This document shows positions 51,006 through 59,951 of a stretch of DNA of 64,000 nt, piece after piece. Origin of the DNA: Lachnoclostridium sp. UBA1308. GTDB taxonomy: Bacteria > Bacillota > Clostridia > Lachnospirales > Lachnospiraceae. The notes under the pieces are model-generated. The model had not been told where the DNA came from. It did not search any database and was given only the letters and a program-made list of their open reading frames with translations. Made by a program: the position numbers and the translations under genes. Within the stretch, counting starts at the first letter, position 1, and each line of letters starts with the position of its first letter. The stretch lies in the NCBI GenBank assembly GCA_002307215.1, contig DBTU01000035.1, positions 1-64,000 of the forward strand. The letters run 5' to 3'.

Positions 51006-53102
51006 TCAACCCTGTGTAAGCTCTACAAGATGATAGGATAGCCCCAGCTCATCCATCAGCTGTTGCTCTCTCTTATGACAGGTAAAAAGAATTACCTGCT
51101 TTCTTAAAGAAAGCTGTTTTAGCGCTGCTTTTACTCTCATCTCATCATATAATACGAAACTATCATCGAGTAATAGCGGGACTTCATCCTTCCCCAGCAG
51201 TAAGTCTGCCACTGCCATCCTGAGTGCAAAATAAATCTGATCAATCGTACCGGCGCTCAAGCGTTCCAAAAGAACATAATCGCCGCTTCGGTCCACCTTA
51301 ACCTCCAGCTTCTCATCTATCTTAAGATCCTTATATTTCTGATCCGTGATCTCACTGATTACTTGAATTACTGAGGTATTCAGTTGCTGCCCAAAGCTAT
51401 CATGAATATCGGAGGAAAGCTCCTGTATGGAAGCCAGCGCCAGTTTCACCGCTTCAAGATGGATTGTATTCTCTTTCTGCTTCAGTTCTAAATCGCAATA
51501 TTTCTCTTTGTTCCTCAGTAGCTTTTCTTCATTACCCTCAAGAGAAGTAATATCCCATCGGAGCTTTTCTATTCTCAGCTTCATGCTTTCCAGTTCGTTA
51601 CTAATCCGTGCCTGATTACCTGCTGTCTCCAGTCGTCGTTCTTTGATTACCTCTTGAAGTCTCTGCATCGTTATATCTGTTAATTCTTCAGCCTGAATAA
51701 AATATTGCATGTACTTCATAATTGCATCATAGATTACATCACGACTATCATCAAGTTCAGCCCTTCGTATTTGATGCTCTTCCAGCTGCTCCTTGGAATG
51801 CTTCAGCGCATAAGAATTTCTGATTACCTCTACCTGCCGGGCAGAAAGCTCCTCCACGTGGGTAATCCCGTAAGTATTCAGAATATCTTGTATCTGTGCC
51901 TGAACAACAGCCTTGTTTTGTTTCGCCTCGTTGTAATCAGCCTCGAATTTCTTCTGCTTCTTAGCATGAAGCCGATTGAGTATAATATAGCCTATCATAC
52001 CGATTGCAAAAAAAAGTGATAACAAAATCAATCCATATGGCTTAAATCCTGTAACCACTCCGACAATCAGTGCCACAGCACAACCGGGTAGAATACTTAC
52101 TAGGATATGAATCCTTGCTCTCTTATTTAGACGATCCTTCCGGTATTGTAGTTCCAAATCATTTTTATCAAGTTCTGTAAGCCTGTTCCCCAGCTTCTGA
52201 AGTTCATCTATATGCTTTCTTAATGAGACTTCAGATTGCTGTTCCTGTTCCCAGACCGTTATTTTCGCTTTCAGTTCCTGCTCTTGCTGCCCGAGGGAAT
52301 TCTCTTGTCTTATCAATTCCCGGTAACTGCGGTATTTCTCGGTAATAGCCGGAAGCTGTTCGATTATTTTTGTAGCCTCTTGATCTTCACTGCTTGATAG
52401 GGCAAGTTTTTGTTTGTCAAGGCTCTGTTCCTTTTGAATCAATTCGCGAAGCTGCAGGGTCAGTTGATCCATTTTTTCTTCCCTTACAATACCGTCTTCA
52501 ATCTCTGACTGCAGTGTCTTTAAAACCGTTGTGTTCAGTAACGCTTCCAACTGCTTTCGTTGATCCGTCAGCAAGCTGACTGCCTTCGCAACATTAACCT
52601 CTTTGCTTTTTGCTATGGACAGGTTTGTAATATAATTGCGTACTTGTCCTGCAAGCTCTGTGTCGGTCGACGCTTTTAGCTGTTCGATACTGATGGTATT
52701 CTTATAAGTTGTTTCTGTCAGCCCCGTGACCAATTCGCTGATAAGTCCCTCCTTCAGCTTGACTTCCCTTCCGGTTGATAAATCCACTATGGCAAAGCTT
52801 TTATCATTAGCATGAAAGCTTCGCTGAAGGCGGTATTCCTTTTCTCCTATTTTGATATCCATACTACCGCTATATGCACCGGGATAATCCCACGGTAAAT
52901 ATCTCGTATAGATATCCTCCTTCGAAGCAGCTCCCCTTCCTCTCAGCCTCTCTATGCCAAACAGCATTCCCCTGATAAAGGAATGTATGGTCGATTTACC
53001 GGCCTCATTATCACCATATATCAGGTTGATGCCCGGTTTTAATTCTATCTCACGGTTTTGGAACCGGCCAAAGTAATTCAGCTTCAGTTTACGAAAAAGC
53101 AT
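51006..53102 (-). CDS. YhaN-like AAA/SMC-type ATPase with embedded TM hairpin
   Basis: 698 residues. The P-loop GDNEAGKSTIHSF is near residue 32-44; long coiled coils flank a central hydrophobic pair of helices (about 333-375: ILVSILPGCAVALIVGVVTG then LILLSLFFAIGMIGYIILN). The C-terminal ATPase half has the signature LSAGTIDQIYFALR and Walker B LPLLLDDSFVLYDE. The order is that of RecN/SbcC-type DNA-repair ATPases, but membrane-anchored. The gene follows a metallophosphoesterase nuclease gene by 28 bp, the YhaO-YhaN arrangement. Confidence 0.88.
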   Translation of the reverse strand: MLFRKLKLNYFGRFQNREIELKPGINLIYGDNEAGKSTIHSFIRGMLFGIERLRGRGAASKEDIYTRYLPWDYPGAYSGSMDIKIGEKEYRLQRSFHANDKSFAIVDLSTGREVKLKEGLISELVTGLTETTYKNTISIEQLKASTDTELAGQVRNYITNLSIAKSKEVNVAKAVSLLTDQRKQLEALLNTTVLKTLQSEIEDGIVREEKMDQLTLQLRELIQKEQSLDKQKLALSSSEDQEATKIIEQLPAITEKYRSYRELIRQENSLGQQEQELKAKITVWEQEQQSEVSLRKHIDELQKLGNRLTELDKNDLELQYRKDRLNKRARIHILVSILPGCAVALIVGVVTGFKPYGLILLSLFFAIGMIGYIILNRLHAKKQKKFEADYNEAKQNKAVVQAQIQDILNTYGITHVEELSARQVEVIRNSYALKHSKEQLEEHQIRRAELDDSRDVIYDAIMKYMQYFIQAEELTDITMQRLQEVIKERRLETAGNQARISNELESMKLRIEKLRWDITSLEGNEEKLLRNKEKYCDLELKQKENTIHLEAVKLALASIQELSSDIHDSFGQQLNTSVIQVISEITDQKYKDLKIDEKLEVKVDRSGDYVLLERLSAGTIDQIYFALRMAVADLLLGKDEVPLLLDDSFVLYDEMRVKAALKQLSLRKQVILFTCHKREQQLMDELGLSYHLVELTQG

Positions 53103-53130
53103 CCTTCACCAAACCTTTCTATTCTTAATA

Positions 53131-54198
53131 TTAATTTTTCGAGCCAAGCAATGCTTCGATTCCATAGTAAAGTGCCTTTCTGGCTACCTCATCCTGCTTT
53201 GCATTCTCACGTATTCTCTGTATGAACATACCAATCATGTTATCGGCATTCTCCCGGTATAAGGCATCAAAATCATAGTCCGGAACTGACTGGTCCTCTG
53301 CTTCGAGTACATTCCCTATCTTAATTAGGGCTTCTCTATCAAAATGCATTGTCTCGTCCCTGACTCCCTGAATATTGAAGGTATAAATATTATTTGCACC
53401 TCCGGTATGGATTGCCTCCTTTGCCTGATCAAGCAGCGAACCATTTGTCGTCTCCTGATCAACAGAAAGATTAATCCTTTTGTATGTGCGGATGCTACTT
53501 GGAATGAAACGGATTACTGTAGTGATTTCTCCCGAAGCCTCCCGGTTAATCTCACCAAGGATATAGCCTCTCTCGCCCAGATCATTTTTATCGGTCGGCT
53601 CCAGAGAACCCGAATAGGCCATATGGTTGCTTATTATCTCCGGCTTATGGATATGTCCAAGAGCTATGTAATCAAATCCGGAATCCAGTAACTTCTTTCG
53701 GTTCATCGGAATATTCTTCTCATCTCCGCCATGAGCAAGCAAAATATGAAATTTCTCATTCTTCTCCGGCTTTACTCCGTCATATAATGGTTCCGTTATG
53801 TCCCTATTATAATAGCTGAAGCCATAAACCTCTGCTCCTACCTCTGTAAATTCCACTTTCCCCATCTTATCCGTCAGGAACATATGAACCCTTTCGTTCC
53901 AATCAAACTCTTGATAATAGGACCTGGTCCCAATATAATCATGATTACCTGCCATAAGAACCACCTGTGCTGTGACAAGCTTTCCTAGGATATAATTAAC
54001 CTCTTTCAATTCCCTCATTAACGGCTGACGGTGAAATAAATCTCCTGCGATCAGAAGAAGCTCCACCTCCTCTTCATTACAGATCGTAATTATATTCTGG
54101 AAGCTAGTCCAGATTTCCTTCTCCCGTTCGGGTCCCCAGGGCATATTCGCATCCGGTGATGCTCCAAGATGAATATCTGCAATATGTAAAAACTTCAT
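53131..54198 (-). CDS. DNA exonuclease-like metallophosphoesterase (SbcD/YhaO type)
   Basis: 355 residues from the ATG at 54198 (GGAGGAG directly upstream). The Mre11/SbcD metal motifs are all present: HIADIHLG (Asp, His), LLIAGDLFHRQ, MAGNHDYIG, LLAHGGDEK and ALGHIHKPE. The C-terminal ~100 residues form a capping region. It probably works with the YhaN-like ATPase as a DNA-end processing complex. Confidence 0.92.
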   Translation of the reverse strand: MKFLHIADIHLGASPDANMPWGPEREKEIWTSFQNIITICNEEEVELLLIAGDLFHRQPLMRELKEVNYILGKLVTAQVVLMAGNHDYIGTRSYYQEFDWNERVHMFLTDKMGKVEFTEVGAEVYGFSYYNRDITEPLYDGVKPEKNEKFHILLAHGGDEKNIPMNRKKLLDSGFDYIALGHIHKPEIISNHMAYSGSLEPTDKNDLGERGYILGEINREASGEITTVIRFIPSSIRTYKRINLSVDQETTNGSLLDQAKEAIHTGGANNIYTFNIQGVRDETMHFDREALIKIGNVLEAEDQSVPDYDFDALYRENADNMIGMFIQRIRENAKQDEVARKALYYGIEALLGSKN

Positions 54199-54418
54199 AG
54201 GCTCCTCCAATATCTTGTGAAAATCCGAGGTAAAACCTCCGATTCTTTGCTAATTATCCTTCTCAATGGTATCATGGGCGGCGGGCATTCTGTGTCCGTT
54301 TTTTTGTAAATATTAATGATATCATACCACAATTCAAAGATAAAAAAAACGTTAAGTTTGAAGGTGAAATATATAATACATGATTTCTATCATGCAGACT
54401 CTATTGATAATCATGTAA
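54199..54418. other. AT-rich spacer upstream of the small-RNA repeats
   Basis: About 220 bp of AT-rich sequence without a gene or clear signal, apart from runs of A and T. Confidence 0.4.
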
Positions 54419-54584
54419 TTTCTTCATAGAATGTTCACTGATTTAATATACTTTCTACACAATTTGCAGTTATAATAAGTTTATAGAGTTAATCAAACAA
54501 AACAGCTAACAAATAAATTAATATAGATTTTCATAATTTCTCCCCCTCAAAAGCCAACCTAATATGTTGGCTTTTCCTCTGCCC
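54419..54584 (+). ncRNA. Small RNA gene, copy 1 of a tandem pair
   Basis: A 166-bp unit repeated at 54598-54763. It contains TATAAT (54471-54476), a predicted start near 54483, a ~60-nt AT-rich leader, the C-rich motif TTTCTCCCCCTC (54537-54548), and a terminator with arms AAAAGCCAAC (54549-54558) and GTTGGCTTTT (54566-54575). The expected transcript is about 95 nt. C-rich single-stranded motifs like this pair with ribosome binding sites of target mRNAs in several Gram-positive small RNAs; that role is inferred. I see no good -35. Confidence 0.62.
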
Positions 54585-54597
54585 TTTTGCATGTTTA

Positions 54598-54763
54598 TTT
54601 CTTCATAAAATGTTCACTGATTTAATATATTTTCTACACAATTTGCGGTTATAATAAGTTTATAAAGTTAATCACCTAAATAAGCCTACAAGTAAATTAA
54701 CATAGATTTTCATAAATTTCTCCCCCACAAAGCCAACCTAATCAGTTGGCTTTTCCTCTGCCC
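54598..54763 (+). ncRNA. Small RNA gene, copy 2 of a tandem pair
   Basis: The second 166-bp unit, about 85-90% identical to the first. TATAAT is at 54650-54655, a C-rich motif TTTCTCCCCCAC at 54717-54728, and the terminator arms AAAGCCAAC (54729-54737) and GTTGGCTTT (54745-54753). Differences from copy 1 concentrate in the leader between start and C-motif and in the terminator loop, so promoter, C-motif and terminator stem are the most conserved parts. Confidence 0.62.
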
Positions 54764-54822
54764 ATAAGTAATTTACTTTCCATTACCAATTCGATCATAA
54801 ATCAGGGGTGTGAAATTGTTCT

Positions 54823-55698
54823 TTATTTCACACTGTTCATTGTATAAATATATGCATCTTCAAGTGTCGGCTCAGTGATTATTCCGGGTATATCAGGTTG
54901 CTTGTCTGAAATTATCCTGGCTTCGATGCTGTCCTCCACATACTTTTTTGAAGATATGAAGTACCTGGCGGAAATTTTATGAAACTCCTCCTCGTTATCC
55001 AGTCTACATATCCACACGCAATCCTTTACTTGCTTTAATAACGCATCCCTATTCCCGTTATAGATTAAATTACCTTTTCTAAGAATACCCAATGAATTGC
55101 AGGTGGCAGCCAGATCCTCCAATACATGTGTTGAAAATAATACGATTCTATCCCTGGAGAAGTCCACTAATAAGTTTCTGATACGTATCCGTTCTTCCGG
55201 ATCAAGCCCTGTAGTTGGTTCATCTACGATCAAGATCTGTGGATTATGCAGTAAGGCCTGAACCAATCCTACGCGTCGCTTCATTCCACCGGATAATTGT
55301 CTGTTCTTCTTTTTTTGATGTTCCATAAGGCTTGTTTTCTCCAAGTAATAGTCTATCTGCTTTTTACATTCTGCTTTTGGAATACCAGCTAATCCACCCA
55401 TATATTCCAAAGTCTCCCGTACCGACAGGTTTGGATAGAGGCCAAGTTCCTGCGGCAGATAGCCTATCAGTCTTTGTATCTTTTCATAATTTCCTACTTT
55501 TAAATCTATTCCGCCAAGCATTATATTTCCGCTTGTTGGCTTTATAATGGTTGTTAGCACTCTCATAAGTGTCGTTTTTCCGGCTCCATTTTCACCCAAC
55601 AAACCATAGATTCCCTGATTTATACTCAAATTCATGTGATTAATCGCAAGTGTCCCCTTTCCAAATTGTACTGATAAATCATTGATTTCTATTGACAT
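54823..55698 (-). CDS. ABC transporter ATP-binding protein
   Basis: 291 residues. Walker A GENGAGKTTLMR (about 37-48), Q-loop GYLPQELGLYPN, signature LSGGMKRRVG, Walker B ILIVDEPTTGLDPEE and H-loop LFSTHVLED are all intact. It energises the transporter made with the two membrane genes upstream in the same operon (order membrane-membrane-ATPase on the minus strand). The substrate is unknown; the adjacent two-component system suggests a cell-envelope or antimicrobial-peptide response. Confidence 0.94.
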   Translation of the reverse strand: MSIEINDLSVQFGKGTLAINHMNLSINQGIYGLLGENGAGKTTLMRVLTTIIKPTSGNIMLGGIDLKVGNYEKIQRLIGYLPQELGLYPNLSVRETLEYMGGLAGIPKAECKKQIDYYLEKTSLMEHQKKKNRQLSGGMKRRVGLVQALLHNPQILIVDEPTTGLDPEERIRIRNLLVDFSRDRIVLFSTHVLEDLAATCNSLGILRKGNLIYNGNRDALLKQVKDCVWICRLDNEEEFHKISARYFISSKKYVEDSIEARIISDKQPDIPGIITEPTLEDAYIYTMNSVK

Positions 55699-55707
55699 TA
55701 CTTTACC

Positions 55708-56364
55708 TCATCCCTTTCTTTTCCATACGAGTAATCTTCTATTTATATAAATCAAAATAATTGATATGAATATTGCAACCAGCTTTCCGATGATCCAATC
55801 TTTTGATATCTCCATGTCTTGGTTGCTGCCATAACCAAATACATTAATGTACATAGGAATGTTTTTTCCAACTGTTGAATTCAAAGTGATCCAGATCAAA
55901 AAAGTGCTCCCAATACCCGCCCATAAATTCTTAATTACATTGACCAGGGTATACGCTAATGTTCCAAAGAACAGCACACTTGCGGAGCAGGCGAATATTG
56001 CTGTTATATACGATAACATCCAATTTGTTTGCGTCTCGTAACTTATCGTTTTCAAATAAAAAACCCAATAATCCAAACTGAGCAGAATACTGATATATAT
56101 GATCTGAATCAATAACCTCTGCGTGATCGTATGGAATCTATTCTTATCCGGCAACAGATTAAAAACCTCCCAATGATTATCCTGCACCTCCCGGTAATAG
56201 GTATCAGCGCAGAATATAATGGCTAACAACGCAACATTAGCATCCATCGCAGCCCCAATCTCTTCTCTGTAAGATACCCCTCTGATCAGTGCCAATATTA
56301 ACAGGAAGGCTACGGAGTAACACGCCTTTACTCCAGTCAGTACAATTCTTATATTATACTTCAA
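55708..56364 (-). CDS. ABC transporter permease (short)
   Basis: 218 residues from a TTG at 56364 that overlaps the stop codon of the upstream gene as TTGA and has GAGGAG upstream; this coupled start fits better than an upstream TTG. It has about six TM helices (for example AFLLILALIRGVS, LLIQIIYISILLSLDYWVFYL, SVLFFGTLAYTLVNVI). No recognised domain beyond a hydrophobic permease. It pairs with the larger membrane protein and the ATPase. Confidence 0.8.
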   Translation of the reverse strand: MKYNIRIVLTGVKACYSVAFLLILALIRGVSYREEIGAAMDANVALLAIIFCADTYYREVQDNHWEVFNLLPDKNRFHTITQRLLIQIIYISILLSLDYWVFYLKTISYETQTNWMLSYITAIFACSASVLFFGTLAYTLVNVIKNLWAGIGSTFLIWITLNSTVGKNIPMYINVFGYGSNQDMEISKDWIIGKLVAIFISIILIYINRRLLVWKRKG

Positions 56365-57440
56365 TAGACTCGTCTCCTCTTCCAAATCGTAATACTTAAA
56401 ATAACAATCAGTAATGCACTTACTAAAAGAATAACCTGATTAAATACAGCTTGCGGCGGTGTCCTTGTCTCAAAAAATATGTTCGGAAATCGAACCAATA
56501 TTGCTAATTTACGAATTTTATAACCAAAGCTCCCATCCTCCATCTTGGTGCCCATATTGGAATAGATCATATATAAAACCAAAGCCGGTACCGCCGGCAA
56601 GGGACTTTTAAAAAGCACTGCAATAACCGTGTAAACACATGCAACCATAAGTAAATTAGGAACGACATACAACGTTACTGCAAACCATAGATCCAGGAAG
56701 GAAACCGAAAATCCAACCGCCTTTCCTTGCAGCATAACAAAAACGTCAAACAATAATGTAACTGCGACCACAACAATACCTATGGCTGCCATACCTCCGA
56801 GTAATTTGCCGATGATATATTGCCATGCCTTCATCGGTTTTGTATGCAGCAATTCATAAATATCACGCTTTGAATCCCCGATAAACAAAAATGCAAACAT
56901 GAGAATAGCATAAAATATAATAGATACGCTAAAGTAATCCGCATATTTTCGAGAAAAATAATTACTGAACGTATGCTCTTTCAGAGAATCTTTAATATAC
57001 TGATTGGCCTCCTCAACCGTGGCCTGTTTCATATCAGCTTCCTGAAAATAACTCTCAACACTCAAAAAGTGGTAATTGGCCTCTATATACTCCGCCACTT
57101 CCGCAAAAGACATCTTGCTATTCTGAAGTTTACTTACCAGCTTATCCACTTCTTCCTGACTATAACCCACCTCATCTACCATATCCTGACCCAGTTTCTC
57201 AAGTCCTATAGAATATTGCTCCACCTTCGAAGTAGGTATATATCCATCCATAATATCTGCATCTGCAATTTCAGAATACTTCTCTAAGGTAGGTATCTCG
57301 CTTTCCTCCTTAAAATAATGTATCTCCAGATAAGGAGATATACTGCTGTAGACACTTAATACAACCAAGATTGCTCCAATATAATAAATTGGATTTTTAA
57401 AATATCTCTTTAGCTCCATCTTTATTATCGTTCTTAACAT
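56361..57440 (-). CDS. ABC transporter permease (large)
   Basis: 359 residues from the ATG at 57440 (GAGAGG upstream; the hydrophobic extension further upstream is not supported). A first TM (about 16-34) is followed by a large extracytoplasmic loop (about 40-175), then five or six TM helices from about 180. The form is that of ABC-2-type exporter subunits with a large external domain between TM1 and TM2. First gene of the transporter operon. Confidence 0.88.
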   Translation of the reverse strand: MLRTIIKMELKRYFKNPIYYIGAILVVLSVYSSISPYLEIHYFKEESEIPTLEKYSEIADADIMDGYIPTSKVEQYSIGLEKLGQDMVDEVGYSQEEVDKLVSKLQNSKMSFAEVAEYIEANYHFLSVESYFQEADMKQATVEEANQYIKDSLKEHTFSNYFSRKYADYFSVSIIFYAILMFAFLFIGDSKRDIYELLHTKPMKAWQYIIGKLLGGMAAIGIVVVAVTLLFDVFVMLQGKAVGFSVSFLDLWFAVTLYVVPNLLMVACVYTVIAVLFKSPLPAVPALVLYMIYSNMGTKMEDGSFGYKIRKLAILVRFPNIFFETRTPPQAVFNQVILLVSALLIVILSITIWKRRRVY

Positions 57441-57604
57441 TTCCGTACCTCTCTTTCCATTTAAGAGTAACAAAAGATTAGCTACAAAAAAACAACAAAA
57501 AAAGAACATCCATATAATGATGCCATCTCCATCTGCCAGCCTAATCTATGCTTTCGGAAGTGCCCTTCTTAACTGAATGTTCCTTAAATATATATCTATT
57601 GGAA

Positions 57605-58798
57605 TTAAACTCTGATATTAAACTCTGCCTTTACACTTGCACCGGTATTAATATCATTTTCAATTCGTACTTTTCCTCCATGCTTTTCGCATAACAACTT
57701 ACTGATATACAGTCCTAATCCAAAGTGTCCCATATCATCAGGGGGATTATCATGATAGTATGCCTTCGTTACCAAATCAATATTATCCTCCTGAAAACCC
57801 ACTCCATCATCACACACCTGAATCTGTAATATAGAATTAATAAAGACTATTGATATCACAATTTTTCTTGTAGCATAACGCACAGCATTAGAAACCAAAT
57901 TTTCGTACACTTCATAAATCAACGCCCTATCCGCCCAAAAAGATAAGGGTTCTTGTGGCTCCTCCAAGATATTAATTACAATATTTTTCGGGCCCGCAAG
58001 AATAACTGCTGTCGTTTTCAATTGCTTGATAAACTCTGCTGTAATAATAGCTTCATACTCAGTATTTCTATCCTCCAGACTTGACATCTGTCTCATTTTA
58101 TCGATGAACAATGTCAAACGATCTGTCTGCTTATCACAGGATACTATAATTTCACTTAATCTTTCCTTATCAAACTTATCTTGCGGAATAAATTCAATTA
58201 ACATCTCATGATAACCTTTTAATATTGCAAGAGGGGCTCGCAAATCATGGGTAATTGCGGCTTTCAGATTCTTCTGTTCTTCTATCATCTTCCACAGATA
58301 TTTGTTATTAATCAGCAATTGTCCTCTCATATGTTCAAAGGAAGAACACAATCTTCCCATTTCATCTTGAAGATCATAACTAATTTGAAAATCCAAATTA
58401 TTGCGAGCTATTTCCTGTGAACCTTCTTCTAAAATTTTAATTGGAACCTTTAATTTATTTTTGTAAAATATAAGTACAGCCAGTCCTGCACCTAAAGTCG
58501 TAAGTATTAAGGGTGTCCAGGTTTCGATAAAATCACAAGCTTCCGATATATGATAGTCGATATTTGACATTACATATGAACCGGGACGAGGCGTCTTTAT
58601 TTGTACTCCATATTCCTCTTCGGTCTGTATTACCATATCATAATATTTATCTTTATCTATATAATTCAACCACACATTATCTTGGATTCGTTGTGTTGTT
58701 GAAATAATAATTGCTGAGGCAAAGAAACTTACGGTCAATGCAATCAGTAAATATAACATAATTGTTTTCTTCAACGATAATTGTTTTAACTGTTCCAT
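57605..58798 (-). CDS. Sensor histidine kinase
   Basis: 397 residues. Two TM helices (about 12-33 and 93-113) enclose a small extracytoplasmic loop; a HAMP-like region (VPIKILEEGSQEIARNNLDF) follows, then the dimerisation helix with the phospho-His in AAITHDLRAPLAIL, and the ATP-binding domain (YEVYENLVSNAVRYAT, DDGVGFQ, GHFGLGLYISK, GGKVRIEN). It overlaps the response regulator gene by 13 bp and is its partner. Confidence 0.95.
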   Translation of the reverse strand: MEQLKQLSLKKTIMLYLLIALTVSFFASAIIISTTQRIQDNVWLNYIDKDKYYDMVIQTEEEYGVQIKTPRPGSYVMSNIDYHISEACDFIETWTPLILTTLGAGLAVLIFYKNKLKVPIKILEEGSQEIARNNLDFQISYDLQDEMGRLCSSFEHMRGQLLINNKYLWKMIEEQKNLKAAITHDLRAPLAILKGYHEMLIEFIPQDKFDKERLSEIIVSCDKQTDRLTLFIDKMRQMSSLEDRNTEYEAIITAEFIKQLKTTAVILAGPKNIVINILEEPQEPLSFWADRALIYEVYENLVSNAVRYATRKIVISIVFINSILQIQVCDDGVGFQEDNIDLVTKAYYHDNPPDDMGHFGLGLYISKLLCEKHGGKVRIENDINTGASVKAEFNIRV

Positions 58799-59460
58799 TT
58801 ATAACCGCACCCCCATACTGTTTCAATAAATTCTTGCTCCGTATATTCCGATAATTTATTTCTAATTCTGCGAACTAGTTCTGTCACGATCTTACTGTCG
58901 CCTTCTCCCTCATAGCCCCATATCTTTTCATATATGCTCTCTTTATCAAAAACCAGTCCGGCATGCGAAGCAAGAAATTCAACTATTTCATACTCCATCT
59001 TTGTCAGATTTATTTCCGTCTCGAGGTATTGTACCGTTCTTCCAACAAAATCTATACTCAGTTGATCTACAAATTTAACTCTCCTCTTATCTCTATTTCG
59101 TTCTTCTCTTTTTATATGCGTGATAATTCTGGCCTCCAGTTCCCTTAAACGGAAGGGCTTAAGAATATAATCATCCCCACCCGATAACAACCCATTAATG
59201 ATATCCTGTTCCTCTACCTTGGCTGTTAAAAACAGAATTGGACATGATACCTTATTTCTTATTTGTTTACATACCTCCAAGCCATTAATTTTAGGCATAT
59301 TTATATCAAGTAAAATAAGATCGGGTGAGATACCGATCCTATCCAATGCGTCTTTCCCATCAATTGCTGTATAGATGATGTAATTCTTCAATTCAAAATA
59401 GCCTTTTAGCATTTTCAATAATTCGATATCGTCATCAACTATGAGAAGCTTATATTGCAT
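58786..59460 (-). CDS. OmpR-family response regulator
   Basis: 224 residues. Receiver domain: acidic pair Asp9/Asp10, phosphoacceptor Asp52 (DLILLDINMPKINGL), Thr79/Lys101-type conserved residues (FLTAKVEEQD, LKPFRLRELEAR). The C-terminal winged helix (about 128-222) ends in VRRIRNKLSEY...VWGCGYKW. GGGAGGA lies before the ATG. It probably controls the downstream ABC transporter operon. Confidence 0.96.
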   Translation of the reverse strand: MQYKLLIVDDDIELLKMLKGYFELKNYIIYTAIDGKDALDRIGISPDLILLDINMPKINGLEVCKQIRNKVSCPILFLTAKVEEQDIINGLLSGGDDYILKPFRLRELEARIITHIKREERNRDKRRVKFVDQLSIDFVGRTVQYLETEINLTKMEYEIVEFLASHAGLVFDKESIYEKIWGYEGEGDSKIVTELVRRIRNKLSEYTEQEFIETVWGCGYKWNS

Positions 59461-59684
59461 CCGAGTCCTCCCTTAATAGAAAATATACTTCATTATAAAG
59501 CAAAATTATCTACAAATAAACAACCATCAAAATTATTACAAAATTTCTTTCGACAGAAGCCTCCAATACCAGCGTCTTTTCCCACTACTAAAATTTTAAT
59601 TCTCCCTTCTGTTTCTGCGTATCTGTTTTAATTAAAAACATTACGTTTTTTATGCACTTTATATCTAATATTATCGCTATAGAA

Positions 59685-59705
59685 AACGTTTAAGTGGTTT
59701 TTTGA
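59685..59705. promoter_or_regulatory. LacI-type operator-like repeat 1
   Basis: AACGTTTAAGTGG followed by six T's and GA. The same 21-bp word with one difference recurs at 59903-59923, 218 bp downstream. The core TTAAnCGnTTAA is typical of LacI-family operators. Confidence 0.6.
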
Positions 59706-59902
59706 TAGTTATATAAAAAATACTTGCATTTTTCTCCGAAATTGTTTAAGATAGATATCAGTGACAAACATAATAATTAGATGTAAATATAGACTAAACG
59801 CTATAATAAATTTTGTATGTAGCCGTCGATATGTAACATTGCACATATAAAATAGATACTATTTGAATTATATGTACAATAAGCCTAAATTACATAATAT
59901 TA

Positions 59903-59923
59903 AACGATTAAGTGGTTTTTTGA
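59903..59923. promoter_or_regulatory. LacI-type operator-like repeat 2
   Basis: AACGATTAAGTGG followed by six T's and GA, 28 bp before the start of the LacI-type regulator. A looser relative (AAAGTTTAAGACAAGTGGTT) lies at 61061-61080, between the regulator and the transporter genes. The rest of the 490-bp region before the regulator holds no gene. Confidence 0.6.
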
Positions 59924-59951
59924 AATACTTTGTAGTAAGGAGTATTATACT

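Noticed and set aside
54419..54763. Small peptides encoded in the tandem units
   Set aside because: No frame with a ribosome binding site is shared by both copies.
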